Notes: a model not told the origin generated them from the sequence alone. 64,000 nt of DNA from Tillus elongatus (GCA_964006375.1 OZ023265.1:116387858-116451857), one strand, 5' to 3'. Counted from the stretch's first letter, positions 36,666 through 53,656 are shown. A program made the numbers and translations.

Positions 36666-38853
36666 GTGATGTAAGTTTTAGAGAAGATTTATTTTGTCAA
36701 TGACTTGGATAATTGCGTTAACCAGTCTAATCTCACCCGTTTTCTGCGAACTTTTGAAGTTCGCTTTCTGTAATTGCAGTGTCTGCGGAAATAAGAAAGC
36801 AAATATAAGGTTTCTAGGTGAATGAAAGAAGATTGATATTTTTTAAGAAAATTCCCTCCCATAACGCACTGGCTCGGTCAAGATTTTTTAACGCGCAGAA
36901 TCTACCAGGTTGATTTAATACAAATATCCTTGATACAAAGGATAAAATTATATTCTGTATGCTGAAAGAAAACGATAACAATAACCGGGTCAAAATATTT
37001 CAGTGCTCTGATACTATTACTACGTGCTGATTTAAAATCTGTATTAGCTTGGATAACGACAATAAAACCTACGTGAAACAAGGCCTGGAATCTTTTTCTA
37101 CTGGAGTTCTGAGATTTATTTTTTGTTGTGTGACATAAAACCTCTAAATTACAAATCCACTTAAGTGTGTTAAACGTAGCATGCACCTAGTGCAAAGATC
37201 ATTTACTCGCTTGTCGTGTAGTTCTAGAGAAGGGGTCAATTAAATTATTTGAGACGGCATGGTTTACGTCTCTTGGAAAAGAATCTAGCTTTACAAACGA
37301 GCTTAATTGGATGGTCAAGCGACCCAACAGTCTGGGAACATTTAATCTATAAGAACTGCGATACACTTGAAATACTGTTTGATCTCAAAATGAGACGATT
37401 TATTAAGAAGACCTTGTTTAGATTAATATATGGTTGTCGGTATTTTTTTAAATGTTTGAAAATTAATGCAAGGCTGAAAATATTCATAATTTGGTTAATT
37501 AAGACCTGTTGTAGAACCATTAATAAAACTATTTACCAAATACTTCTTTACAATTCACAATTTTACTACAAGTATGGGTAAAAGGAATAAGTTGTTTTGT
37601 ACGCTGCCCTTGTTCATTCTAAAAACCAGGTAAATAAAATCAAAGCTTATGTTACCCAGTGATGTCAGTTTTTGTCTCATAAGAAAATTGCCTATCAAGA
37701 TATTGCGGCTCTTAAACTTTTGAAAAATTGTTTGAAATGTACGCGAACTAGAACCCCTAGAAGATATTTTCAAGCTTAATTTCAATTTTTATATACAAAA
37801 AATTATTAGCTTTTTTCAACAAATAAGTCTATTTAAAATTTAGTTATCACATTTCCACAGAAAGTGTTGTTTGCTGCAAATAGGTGACGTTCTCAGTGGC
37901 AGTAATTTACATTTAAATTACGTCATACATGATTTTTACATTTGACTCACAAGATAGTAGCTAGATTTTTTATAGAGCTGGTGTGAAAGCAAAAAGAACG
38001 TGCCAGGTTGTATTTCCTGTTCGGCGTTTACTTGATGGTATTATTTTTCAAAAGTTGATCACGTAAGAGATTAAGGTAAGCACTCAACACTTAATATTTG
38101 GCAGGTAATTATCAATACAATCTAACATTTTGTTCTAGGAACATCTTGTTAATCCAGATACTGCTGGACGTACAAGTTGCTAGAGCCGTAGCAGTTGATG
38201 GGCGTGTGCTAGGGACAGAACGTATCAGGGAATATATGTCTCTAAGCAATTAGCTCATCGCTACTCAAGAAAGTGTGTCGCAGCCTACAGCGTGGAGACT
38301 TTTATTCTGAACCTACCAAACCCAAGAATACAGGCACCAGAGGAGTGGGATTTCTCAGCTTAAGAACAACATTTTCAAATGAGAAAAGACTTGCTGATAC
38401 GCCTTATTTTGAAAACCTAATACTTCTATACTTCTTACAGCGCCGTAGCCAGGAATTTTGTGTGTGTGTGGGGGGGGGGGGGGGGTAATGGGTGGGTGAA
38501 GGTCTGTGAAGAAGTGGCTCGAGATAGATTGAAATAAGCTGACAGAAAACATTATAAAATAATAAACCTTTCATTTTTATTGGTTACAAAGTTTACATTC
38601 GTCTGATGTGAGTCTTATTTATAGGTATGACGCAGGTCACACAGGAAAAAAGTAAACATAAATTAAAACCCAGGCGTCTTTCTTTTTTGATGTAAATATA
38701 TCTGTTATAATGTCGACTTCAATATTTATGTCCCTGTGAAAGTTCATGAGAGCCAAACTTTGAGTCTTGTTTCACTTCTGGAATTTGTTGAGTACGTGTT
38801 GACCAAAATATTGAAGATATTTTGATGAAACACATACATATCATCTTTATTCC
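36666..38853. other. No gene; one foldback fragment and a G-run
   Basis: At 36735-36890 is a decayed foldback-family end (CATAACGCACTGGCTCGGTC). TG repeats and a run of about 16 G lie near 38460-38485. The remaining frames show no family resemblance. Confidence 0.4.
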
Positions 38854-39214
38854 TATAGAACCTCGGTGGTTCAGGGGAAGAACGTGTGCCTCTGAACCGA
38901 AGGGTACTGGGTTCGATCCCAGCGTACTCCTTTCACTTTTTCAGTACAAACTGTAACATTAACATCAACCAAGGTTCTGGCATTGTATTTGAGCAAGTTG
39001 AATGTCTGCACGTTCCGCCCTTCGGAGGGGGCGTAAAGCCGTCGGTCCCGTGTCCATGCGATGTTGGGCACGTTAAGGATCTATCTTCCTTACAAAAAGG
39101 CTGGGGTTTGGCAAAATTTCCAGGATAGTGAGGTGAAACTGCTCCCTGGCGTCGGTGATTGGCCATAGTCGCGGAAATAGGCCGACGTTAAAGAAACAAA
39201 ACACACACACACAC
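38854..39214 (+). mobile_element. SINE, full length, best preserved copy
   Basis: The head ACCTCGGTGGTTCAGGGGAA carries an A box (TGGTTCAGGGG) and GGTTCGATCCC is a perfect B box for RNA polymerase III, 45 bp downstream, as in a tRNA. The body runs to ATAGGCCGACGTTAAAGAAA and an (AC)n tail. CTTTATTCC flanks it at 38845-38853 and 39215-39223. Such elements are copied by a partner non-LTR enzyme. Frames such as LFPRLWPIT are read from its minus strand and are not genes. Confidence 0.92.
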
Positions 39215-39279
39215 CTTTATTCCGACTGCATTATGTGTCTAAGTTAATTAAGTAGATTAACGAAAAAGTCTGTTATTAA

Positions 39280-39340
39280 AATTTAATTTTTTTTATGGAA
39301 ATTCGCTACCGCAAGGCACTTACCGCGTCAGTACTTTTTT
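39280..39340 (+). repeat. Foldback-family terminus
   Basis: AAATTCGCTACCGCAAGGCA, then CTTACCGCGTCAGTAC, is a diverged 3' end. Little upstream similarity remains. Confidence 0.55.
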
Positions 39341-39424
39341 GGAAGAAATAGTCTACATTGAAAACTATGGTCACCACTGACAAGTACAACTTTGAATTAG
39401 TATTGCGCTTTTTACCCAATTATT

Positions 39425-39745
39425 AGAGCTTCGTTGGTCCAGGTGTAAGGACGTGTGCCTCTGAACCAAAGAGTACTGATTCCCAGGGTTCCCCTTTCGC
39501 TTTTTCAGTACATTAACAGTAAAATTAACACCAACTGAGGCTGTTGCATTGTATTTCAGCAAGCTGAATGTCTGGCGTCGGTCGCGTGTCCATGGGATGT
39601 TGGGCACGTTAAAGATCCCTACCCTCCTTACAGAAAGGCAGGGGTTCGGTAATATTTCCAGGATATTGAGGTGAAACTGTTTCCTGGCATCGGTGATTGG
39701 CCACAGTCGTGGAAATAGACGCAAGTTAAAGTACCAAAAGAAAAA
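39425..39745 (+). mobile_element. SINE copy, diverged
   Basis: The head GAGCTTCGTTGGTCCAGGTG is weakened and the B box is lost (GATTCCCAGGG). The 3' part is intact to AAATAGACGCAAGTTAAAG. CAATTATT (39417-39424) and CAACTATT (39746-39753) flank it, a target duplication with one change, so it is older than its neighbour at 38854. Confidence 0.85.
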
Positions 39746-39753
39746 CAACTATT

Positions 39754-40328
39754 TGCCTCACTTACAGCAAAAAATATAGTTTATACAACTAATACAGAAA
39801 GCTGTGTTACTGACATGAAAATTGTTACTAATTAAATTTATTTAACAACGTGAAATGCAACCAATAAGTTACTGTTGTGTAAATGAAAATCACCAGATCG
39901 AAATCCGGTTTATTATAAATAGGGGACAACAGCATCCGTAATATCAGGGGATATAGATATTCCCGTTGCCACGGTTCTAAGTTCCGTCACAGTGGCTGCC
40001 CTTTTCCGGTATTATCACTCCCTGTCAGTATTGCCAACTGATCAGGTAGGAATACCCTCGTGGGAGAGAATTATGTGGTTCCGTTTCACGTTTCCTCTTT
40101 ATACTAGGAAACAGATCGGCATATAACTGTGTTATTGTTCATAATTATTACGTGTGGCTCCTGTGTAGGTAATATGCAAGTAAATTTTGAAAGGGTGGGA
40201 ACCGGAACCATATGAGAAACATTTATCTAACATAAAAGGCTGAAGTTTTAATGTGTGCATAAATAAAACTAAATACACAATTATCGTAAAGCAAAAGTTT
40301 AGTAGACACATTTACATTATTTTTAACT
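39754..40328. other. No gene
   Basis: AT-rich, no recognised motif. Confidence 0.4.
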
Positions 40329-41370
40329 GTACAGAGTGTGCGAAAAAACCAGGCCAGTACAACGTTTGTATTTTTGTATGGAACACATGTGTATCATTCG
40401 ATTTTTGAATTCTACGTGTAGACTTTTTTTGCTAATATAATACTATTTTCTTATCAAAAGATTCCACGCTAACAAAAAGTGTGACTATTTTGAAAGCTTG
40501 GAGGGTGCCGCAAGCAGTGTCCTCTCTATTCACTAGAATCAAATTCGGAATTAATTATTTTTTATCGACTATCAAAAACTCATCCGTACCAAATTTCAAG
40601 ACAATACGCCAAATACTTTTCTACAGGGTGAGATTTTTTAAGTGTTACAAGGGGCTACCTCGAAAACGGTTTAATTTGTTTTTGTTAAATTTTCGTTAAG
40701 TAGTAGGGAGACGGGGGGATATTTTTAAACATATCTCTGACATCCCCCCACTATTATGAGAGTAATTTTGGTTATAAAAATGTAATAAGAATCTACGTAA
40801 AAAAACTAGGTTTGTGCGCAATAAATCTTTTGATTTGCTCTTTCGGTTATAAAATTATGATTTAAGCAATTAACTCATTTCTTAAATCCAAACATAAACA
40901 GAGACATTGTGGTTTCCAGAGGATGGAGCTCCAGCTCATGCAATACAGGCCCGTAATCATTTAAATGGAATATTTGAAAACAGGTGGATTGATCGAGCAG
41001 GCCCGTTCGGTCAAGTTCGGTCAACTGATTTTCTAAGTCCTCGAATTTAAATACGTCCCCACGTCACACCATTACTTCACCAAAATTTCACAAAACAAGT
41101 TAAACCGTTTCGTGTGTGTTGTCCTCGTTCATGGCTTCGGTCGTTAGACAATTCGCACATTTTTTCCGGCTTAACCGTTTTCGTGGTATCCCCTTCTAAC
41201 ACTAAAAAGCTCACCATGTAGATATCAAACAGAATCAAAATTCAATCTCTCACTATACACCCTATATTTTGTTGACATTTGACTGAGGTAAATTTGGCTA
41301 TATCATAATATTTTGATGCCAAGAATCTACTGCTGCTCTGTGTACTATTACTTTTGGACCAGCCTGTATA
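40329..41370 (+). mobile_element. Mariner-like element with a transposase remnant
   Basis: The left end GTACAGAGTGTGCGAAAA and the complement of the right end, TATACAGGCTGGTCCAAAAG, match as TACAGGGTG-type terminal repeats. Inside, at about 40913-41050, the plus strand reads WFPEDGAPAHAIQARNHLNG, IFENRWIDRAGPFGQV, a transposase core around the second catalytic Asp (WFQQDGAPAH.A...L...F..RWIGR.GP). The rest of the gene is missing or unrecognisable, so this ~1-kb copy is non-autonomous. Confidence 0.65.
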
Positions 41371-41524
41371 GATAAATAGTTCAGTTATTGTATTACTTGT
41401 GTCCAATAGGTACTACAATAATAAATGTACACATTGAAATTCAGCGTCGTGCAGCGTAAAATGGCAAGGTGACGATTTTTCTCAAACTAAGCCGAAGAGA
41501 CTTTGAATAATCTGAAAAAAAAAC

Positions 41525-42080
41525 TCTGGACGCAGCAAGTGCGTTATGGCAGTGAATTTTTATAAAAATGCTTTAAACATCAAATATGTCTTTTTAATGC
41601 AAGCAGTCATCAATTTGGTTACCGGTATAACCTATATAGTAGAAACAATGTGCCATATTTTATCAAAATAACTTATTGTTTGAAAATGTACAAAAATTTT
41701 CCGACAATATACCTTAAACGTTGGTTTTCTAACCAACAAATCTTAGGTTAATAGCAAATTGAGTTATTGAAATTTGAAGCATTTAATGAAAATTTGCTAC
41801 CAAAACGCACTTACTGCGTCTTGATTTTTTTTCTTACAAATATATTTCGATAAAAAATGCAATCAAATAAGGCTGTTCGAAAAAAAAATGTAGGGATCAC
41901 CAACGATCGACTTGTGGGCCAGCCGGTGATTGTCAAAATAATTTTATAAGTTGCAGTTCAAGACACCCTATAATTAACTTATACAATTTTTTCTCGTCTC
42001 TTGTATAATAATAATTATATTCAGCTTTACCGTAGAAACGTGTCACCCTGTATAATATCAGCCCCTTTGTAAAACTTCGA
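41525..42080 (-). mobile_element. Foldback element followed by reversed block B
   Basis: CTGGACGCAGCAAGTGCGTT (41525) and CGCACTTACTGCGTCTTGAT (to about 41824) are the inverted ends of a ~300-bp copy. Directly after it lies block B in reverse (CTTACAAATATATTTCG, then CGTGTCACCCTGTATA near 42051). Read on the minus strand, the order is block B then foldback, exactly as at 24911-26243 and 29830-30828. Confidence 0.8.
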
Positions 42081-42379
42081 TCCTTTATATGTGTGGATAA
42101 AACATAACAAACACTGTTTAATCCACCCACTAACATTAATAAAGGAATAATTTGCACGTGTATATAAAAATTTCCCAAATGACATAAATAATTCGTCTAC
42201 TCAAACAAATAAACATATAAACGATCTCGATCTCATATCATACGGTAAATGTCAGTTACAGCGTCTAACAGACCTGCGCAATAATATCAAATGTTCCGTT
42301 ACCACGGCAACAACATACTAGATCTTGTATAAGTTATTGACAAAGAAAGGCGGTCATATTAAACATTAATGTTTCAAAT

Positions 42380-45164
<2,785 letters not shown>

Positions 45165-45490
45165 TATTTATTTTTATGTATATAACTCAAAAAATAATGT
45201 GTCCATTTTGATGAAAATTTGGTTAACAGATTCCTTTCTAAATGCCTTGGATAAGTTAGTTAGGAAAATATGACCAATATTTTTATATCTCCTAAAATAA
45301 CAAAGCTGTGGTAACCCAATTCAGTACGCTGGTTTCTACTAAAAAACATATAATATATACTAACTTTCAGATCTTTAAGTTAACACAAAAAAAGTTGCAA
45401 GCATTTAATGAAAAGAAAATTTCCTTGATTTGAAATATTTTTCAGAAAATTCGCTACCATAGCGTTCTTGCTGCGTCCAGACTTTTTCTT
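45165..45490 (+). repeat. Foldback-family right half
   Basis: TATGTATATAACTCAAAAAA is followed by the usual interior and a clear terminus TAGCGTTCTTGCTGCGTCCA, GACTTTTTC. The microsatellite is reduced to two or three TA/TATG units. Confidence 0.65.
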
Positions 45491-45817
45491 CTGGACAAGA
45501 TATTCGATTATCTCATTTTTGAAATCTGATTTTTTTATTAATTTAATATATCACATATCATAGTTATAAAACAGAAAGTAGCCGTAAAACACAAAAATAT
45601 TTTTAACATATATAGTTGTTACGGCGCGGTGAAAAATATTTATGAAATAAATGATAATAGATTTGAAATTAAAAATTTGCAAATTAAAAAATAATTTAGG
45701 AAAAATTTGCATTAGGTTTTTAAGAACTGAAAAAAATACACACAAGAAGCATACATCCAGTCACAAAACAAAAGACTACACAAGACATTCAACTGATTTT
45801 AGCATGCAGCAAAATTA

Positions 45818-46180
45818 AATGTCTGTGTGTGTTTTGTTTCTTTAACGTCGGCCTATTTCCGCGACTGTGGCCAATCACAAACGCCAGTGAACAATTTCAC
45901 CTCACCATCCTGGAAATTTTGCCGAACCCCGGTCTTTCTGTAAAGAGGGTAGGGATCTTTAACGTGCCCAACATCGCATGGACACGGGACCGACGGCTTT
46001 ACGCCCCCTCCGAAGGGCGGAACGTGCAAACATTCAACTTGCTCAAATACAATTCCAGAACCTCGGTTGATGTTAATGTTACAGTTTGTACTGAAAAAGT
46101 GAAAGGAGAAGCCTGGGATCGAACCCAGTACCCTTCGGTTCAAAGGCACACGTTCTTACCTATGAACCACCGAGGCTCTT
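45818..46180 (-). mobile_element. SINE, full length
   Basis: The minus-strand head GAGCCTCGGTGGTTCATAGG and B box GGTTCGATCCC are intact. The body ends AATAGGCCGACGTTAAAGAA and a GT/AC tail. CAAAATTA flanks it at 45810-45817 and 46181-46188. It was inserted next to the end of a mariner-like transposase remnant. The 186-codon plus-strand frame is an artefact of the SINE. Confidence 0.92.
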
Positions 46181-46930
46181 CAAAATTATATGATAGAAAG
46201 TGTTCAAAAATTCCTCCATCTAATTCAACACACTTTGCACATCTCTTCGCTACACTTCTTGCCACTTTATTTAATGTTCTTTTATCAATATTGCGGAAAA
46301 TTTTATCACTTTACTTTAAAGATCATTACAAATGTTTACATACGATAAAAATTATTTTTAAGATATCCCCAAATTATACTTTACCATAAGTAGAAACTAC
46401 GCGCTATTCAAACCTATTACTTAAAGATTCTTTTACGACTGTAGCATTATATGTAGGTGTCCCAACTATAAAGAATTATTATTTACCGCCAGTACCAAGC
46501 CATCTAGGATATTCCCAGCTTTGCCTCTCCTAAAGATGGAGCCTAGCAATATATTGCCATTCATACACTGAAACTAAAACGAACTTGATTATGTGTTTGA
46601 GATTTGAATTTGGGGTTTCAAGTGCCCAAAACTACTCGTTTCTCCTAAACACCACAGTTTATGAAATAACTTTCACCAGTACAAAAGACTTGCTTATAAA
46701 AATTTTCATTCTCCCTGGTTCGCTGCAAAAACCACCTATGTCTACTTAGATCATTTGAATGAGGTGTTTGTCAAATTTGGTAATCAGAAGAACGGTGCTT
46801 GTATTTTTTAATATCCTCAAAGTTGCCGATTTTGGTATTCTTACTTCTCTCTCAATCTTTTTAGTTGAAATATTTCTTTTCAAGGTTACACCTGCTAAAA
46901 CCAAGTTTACACATCGAAAAGACTTTTAAT
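46181..46930 (-). pseudogene. Mariner-like transposase remnant
   Basis: On the minus strand NISTKKIEREVRIPKSATLR, ILKN (near 46790-46900) is a helix-turn-helix segment. ENENFYKQVFCTGESYF (near 46690) covers the first catalytic box, with Asp changed to Gly. PRWLGTGGK (near 46490) fits RWIGRGGP. FRNIDKRTLNKVARSVAKRC, then CVELDGGIFEHFLSYNF (46185-46305) is the C-terminus. The order matches insect mariner-like transposases that end in GGHFE. Stops and frame changes throughout make it inactive. It differs from the 15-kb copy, so two families are present. Confidence 0.7.
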
Positions 46931-48982
<2,052 letters not shown>

Positions 48983-49456
48983 TCGACCGCGGCATTCTAG
49001 AAAATTCGTAGATCTTAACTAAACTCGTACCTTTGCGCTGGCGCATTTATCCACTTTTGACATGCTAGGTCTTGAAGATCGTTGCTTGGAAGGCGGTAAA
49101 ATCGTCTACGTTGCGAAATGTCAACTAATCAGAAGAGTAATCGACCGCGGCATTCTAGAAAATTCGTAGGTCTTAGCTAAACTCGTACCTTTGCGCTGGC
49201 GCATTTATCCACTTTTGACATGCTAGGTCTTGAAGATCGTTGCTTGGAAAGCGATAAAATCGTCAGCGTTGCGAAATGTCAACTAATCAGAAGAGTAATC
49301 GACCGCGGCATTCTAGAAAATTCGTAGGTCTTAGCTAAACTCGTAACTTTGCGCTGGCGCATTTATCCACTTTTGACATGCTAGGTCTTGAAGATCGTTG
49401 CTTGGAAGGCGGTAAAATCGTCAGCGTTGCGAAATGTCAACTAATCAGAAGATGTT
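48983..49456. repeat. Three 158-bp tandem units
   Basis: TCGACCGCGGCATTCTAGAA starts at 48983, 49141 and 49299, exactly 158 bp apart, and each unit ends GTCAACTAATCAGAAG. Differences are only a few bases per unit (for example GATCTTAACT against GGTCTTAGCT), so the array is young or homogenised. It is clearly less AT-rich than its flanks. Frames exist through parts of it but contain stops in every register. I do not recognise a protein or RNA. Confidence 0.95.
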
Positions 49457-52270
49457 ATGTTTTTATTTTATTTGGAACTCTAGTTTTTCACGATACAAGA
49501 GAACACTTCCAGGCATATGGACTTAATGAAGAAGTGATAATGTGACAAGAAAAAGATAAACAGTTATTTTTAAAGGTAAGTTAAGATGTAACAATAGATA
49601 TACATGACTTGAAAGCATCCTTAAGGAGGTTTATTTGAAATTTGTAGTTGCCACTTCAAAGACGGAAACAACAATATTTGAACATATTATCAAAAAACCA
49701 ATCACTTATGTTTAATCAAAGAAGTTTGTGCGCAAGAGAAGGTACCTATCTAGGTTATATAATATTGTATGGATGTTGAAATTTTGAATGCTCTAACTTA
49801 TATTATAAGATAATTAAATCTCATAACTATATTTGTGAATAATGTAAAGTATTTCATTCATTACATTTTTCACGCTGCGAGGCAAAAATGCTAGATTCAA
49901 CATTTGCCAATGGCTGCTGAAAAGGTTGTCATCTTAGACAGTTCTTTTCTTTTCCCCTGCATGCTGACAAAGAAGCTTTGCAAATCCATGCCAATTTTGG
50001 AGGTTAAATGACAGTCGTGGGGTAATGACAACCAGTAATCATCGAGGTACCTCGTCCAGTAGTGCCTTATTAATTTCAATTTTTAATATTTCGTAATCAA
50101 ATACGTTATTTCAAATTATATAATTGGAAATGGATAACTAAATACTCAATGAAAAGGCTTCTCTTCCAGACAATAAATTTATTAGTTCGCTATACGCTTC
50201 GGCCAACTAAGCAGCCATTTTCGGGGGTAAATCTAAAATCACAATAAAAAGGTTTGCCAGAAAACGTTGTATTCTCGTGGGCAATTGTGCTGAATGGATC
50301 AAAATGGTATCAAAACAATCAATACAGAAAATGTCAAAGCTAACACCTAAAGTCAAACAATAAAATAAGCTAAAAAGTTGCTGTAAAACAAGCTAAAAAG
50401 CTACAGTAAAGTTAAGCATGCAGTTTAAAGCAGATCAAAAGCATCCGAGTAAACTAATACACAGCAAACAATGACAAAGTATAACATTTATCGCGAAATG
50501 AAAAGCTGTGGAGCCAACCGACTGAGAGCCATCCCAACAGGAGGTCGCACAGTTAAGCAGAACCTCATTAGAACTCTTAGGGGGTGCAGAATTTGTAAAA
50601 TAAAATCAAAAACCAAATGGTATCCATACTTACTTTTTCCATTCTCAAAAATTAAAGTTAAAAACTATACGAAATATTATCCAAATTGAAATTTCATTTA
50701 TTGTACCAGAGGTTCAACAACATCGGCATCCGAATGTACCAGAAATCCATTCACAATCCAACGTAATCAATGTAAAATGGCGATTTAATTACGAAACAGA
50801 AGAAAAGTCCGCCATTCACAGCAGACACTATAAAAACGCGAAATCGGGAAAACTGCTCCAACGGCAAAACAACGAACTAATACAACATGACAGGAATGAC
50901 AGATGTGTCAAAGACAAACAAAACCAGTGGGAAGGAACGGGGAGCCACATAACATCCATTTTCATACCATAATAACTTCGGCAGCAAAAATTGCGTGGAG
51001 TTCGAGAACATCAAGCCAATATATGGTTGTACAATGAAAGAGAGTTGACTTTGTCTGTGTTGTATAAGTTCAAAACCTCACCAGTGGAGCAGCTGATATG
51101 CTTGAAAATCTCAATCTCTTCTAGGACAAACTGTTCTACACCAAAACTTAAGGGACGTAAATTCTTGCCATCAGTCTGTTAAAGTAGTGACCTCTCTCTC
51201 TCTTCCTCTCTCGAGAAGTGGAAATTGATGTTTAAAACATCAACGTTTTCAGTCTGGGTCGTTTTAAGTATAAGACTTGCTTAATTAAAACTTTACAGGC
51301 GATAGATCTATGCCTCCCATATAAAAGCAATGGTAATAAATATAAACTATAAACTGGCGAGAAAGAAATTTCCTAACCTTACCAATGTGGTCCATAATTA
51401 TTAACTACACTCACAATTTGCCAAGACTAAGCAGATGTCAAGCTGGAGTTCTCAAGATATGAAATCGTACATGGCGTGACAAAAATAACTGAAAATTTAC
51501 TAAAAAAATATTAACTTCGCCGAAGGATATATATTTCACTCAGGTTTTAACAATCTGTTAGGTGTGTATATACGCTAATGTTTTCTCAGATATAACAAAT
51601 CATTTAGGCGTAAATAAACACTAAGGATATCATTAGATATTCATCTCGTTCTTCAATCCTGTTCTAATCAAAATCTCACTTGATATAAGTATTTAAAAGT
51701 CTCCAGCAATTGATCAACCATCCATTATTCACAGTCTAGACGGATTACTCTTTTTGTTTAATTGAACATACCGCTTTGATTCATTTAAGTATCGCATGCA
51801 ATACCGAGTGTTTTTCGCATCGGTTATTACACAGAGAATAATTTACATGTAATAAACTACAGATATGATCAGAAGACTTTTAAACTCGACCGAAGGAGAA
51901 GACAAGAAGAATGGTGCCTTCAGTCCAAGCACTTTAATCTAGATGGGTCCATCTTTGTGTCGGCCACCACTCAGTCTAGATGTCTGTACTTGGTTAAAAG
52001 AAAAGAGACATTTGTACTATTGTGTAATTATTGAAGACAGCGGCGACTCATAATAACAGCACAATTACTGAGATAAAAATGTTACTACGTTTTAAAAAAA
52101 CTGATAGCGATTGGTAGTATGAAAATTTAAGCAAACTACAAATGATTTATAAATTTAAAATATTTTATCACACACCTTTAAGTATTTTTCTTTGTTTTCA
52201 CGAAATTTTTTACATACAGTTGATTGGCAATGAACTTTTTGCTTTGGCTCTACAATAGCTTCTTCTTTTC
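49457..52270. other. No recognised gene
   Basis: AT-rich with small GC-richer patches near 50500-50590 and 50820-50940. A (CT)n-rich run lies near 51190-51215. None of the frames has a recognisable motif. Confidence 0.4.
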
Positions 52271-52335
52271 TCTGCAACCGGTTTCGCCTTCACACCATCA
52301 CCTGAGGACGTCGTAAAGGCAAAACCGGTTACGGA
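52271..52335. repeat. Inverted repeat with ACCGGTT arms
   Basis: TCTGCAACCGGTTTCGCCTT (52271-52290) pairs with AAGGCAAAACCGGTTACGGA (52316-52335) at 17 of 20 positions. Between them lies CACCATCACCTGAGGACG. Read on the minus strand, GTGATGG, a short stem and GCGAAACCGGTTGC recall the hammerhead-like modules (GAUG, stem, GAAAC, self-complementary stem III) in a second sequence family. A related piece is at 567-604. Confidence 0.5.
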
Positions 52336-53529
52336 GATGATCTGAGTTACTTGTATAGTCAGAAAAAAATTTGTACGTATGTATGTATGTATCGAACAGT
52401 CAAGTGAGGCAACAAAAATCATTGAAAAAACTACAATACCTACTAAAAGTTAGACGGTAGAAATATTTACGATTCCGAAACATTACGCAGCGAAATACTA
52501 AGGCAATAATTATTTTAAAGAAGTGGAACCGTTTTCAAAATCCGCTAAAAAGTTTATCCATTAAAGTTATTTACCTTATTTATAACAAATAAGTCTTATC
52601 TTAACCGACTTGAAAAGAAGACAGATGTCCCCAATTCTAAAAGCATGTTTATTTTTTCAGAAATACACTTCATAGATTATACATATGTGGCATAAGTAAT
52701 TTACCACACAAAGTAAATAATTTTTGAATATGTGTATATGTCTGAATTTGCAAACATTTTAGACATTTGATGTTAAATTCATTAGGTTTTCACTTTCAGT
52801 ATTCACAAGGTCTTCTGGAGTCGCCACTGTCTTTTGAGGTCTCTGCTTTGTTAAAAAATCACATTTATACAAGAGTGTCGAGGTTCAAGTGACTAAGCTA
52901 AGCACTTTAAAATCCAAGAAAAGGGAGTGGTCTTTATATAAGACTTAAATAAGAACACAGGGTTATGTAGGATGCCGCTCTTGGAAGTCTGACGATCTGA
53001 CAACGACTTAAAGGTGAAGCTTTGAGGGATATCAATACTATAAACCTAGCTTTATCTGTTGTCAAGCTGTATCAAGGCGATTGCTAATTTGTAAGCTTTT
53101 AATATTTTTAATTAAGGAATTTATATATCTGTGGACATATTGATAATAATTAAGAACCTACGGATTCGGTCCAGTGCGTTTACTTTCCTTTAAAACTGGT
53201 AGCTACACTTTATATGACAATGGTGAATCTATCTATAAATAGTAAATACAATTTATGAGCTGCCATTATATAGGTAACGATTGTTTAAGAAAACCCCATC
53301 ACCTCAATATTGTTATATAAATAAGTAAAATACTAGGTGTTAAATTACTTTATTATTTGGCCCATTTCTATTAAATTGTTGACCAAATCTAAACAAAGTA
53401 AAGTTAGGTTACATTGTTAAGCGAAGTGTGCTTGGTCTTAACTTAAAACATTCGTGATAGATGCGATTGTGGCTTTATTTATAGCAACATTTCACTCAAA
53501 ACTGCAGCACCCAAACAAAAGTTATGCCA
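52336..53529. other. No gene
   Basis: Short TATG repeats near 52377-52390, otherwise AT-rich without recognised motif. Confidence 0.4.
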
Positions 53530-53645
53530 TTGATTGTTGTTGCCCTTACTTGATGAAACTGGTCCATACTACATACAGACTTGGAGACTACCTCTCTGGC
53601 TTCAAACGGTGAAGCCAGTGAAGTAGTCTTCGAGTTTGTATGTAG
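53530..53645. mobile_element. 116-bp hairpin element with 11-bp flanking repeats
   Basis: AAGTTATGCCA occurs at 53519-53529 and 53646-53656, immediately outside the element, like a target duplication. Inside, a leader (TTGTTGCCCTTACTTGATGA) precedes a hairpin. Its outer arms are 53569-53591 and 53623-53645, with three mismatches in 23. Its inner arms are CTGGCTTC and GAAGCCAG. The leader recurs at 309 and 47552. There is no coding capacity. It may be a minimal derivative of a larger element. Confidence 0.65.
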
Positions 53646-53656
53646 AAGTTATGCCA

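Noticed and set aside
45829..46389. 186-codon plus-strand frame (LFPRLWPIT, NIAWTRDRRLYAPSEG), also seen at 20128, 38871, 39371, 62843 and 63470
   Set aside because: It is always read from the antisense strand of the tRNA-derived SINE; the sequence has pol III boxes and target duplications and the frame varies between copies.
48983..49456. CRISPR-like array
   Set aside because: Units are 158 bp with no distinct spacers; it is a plain tandem repeat in eukaryotic-type sequence.
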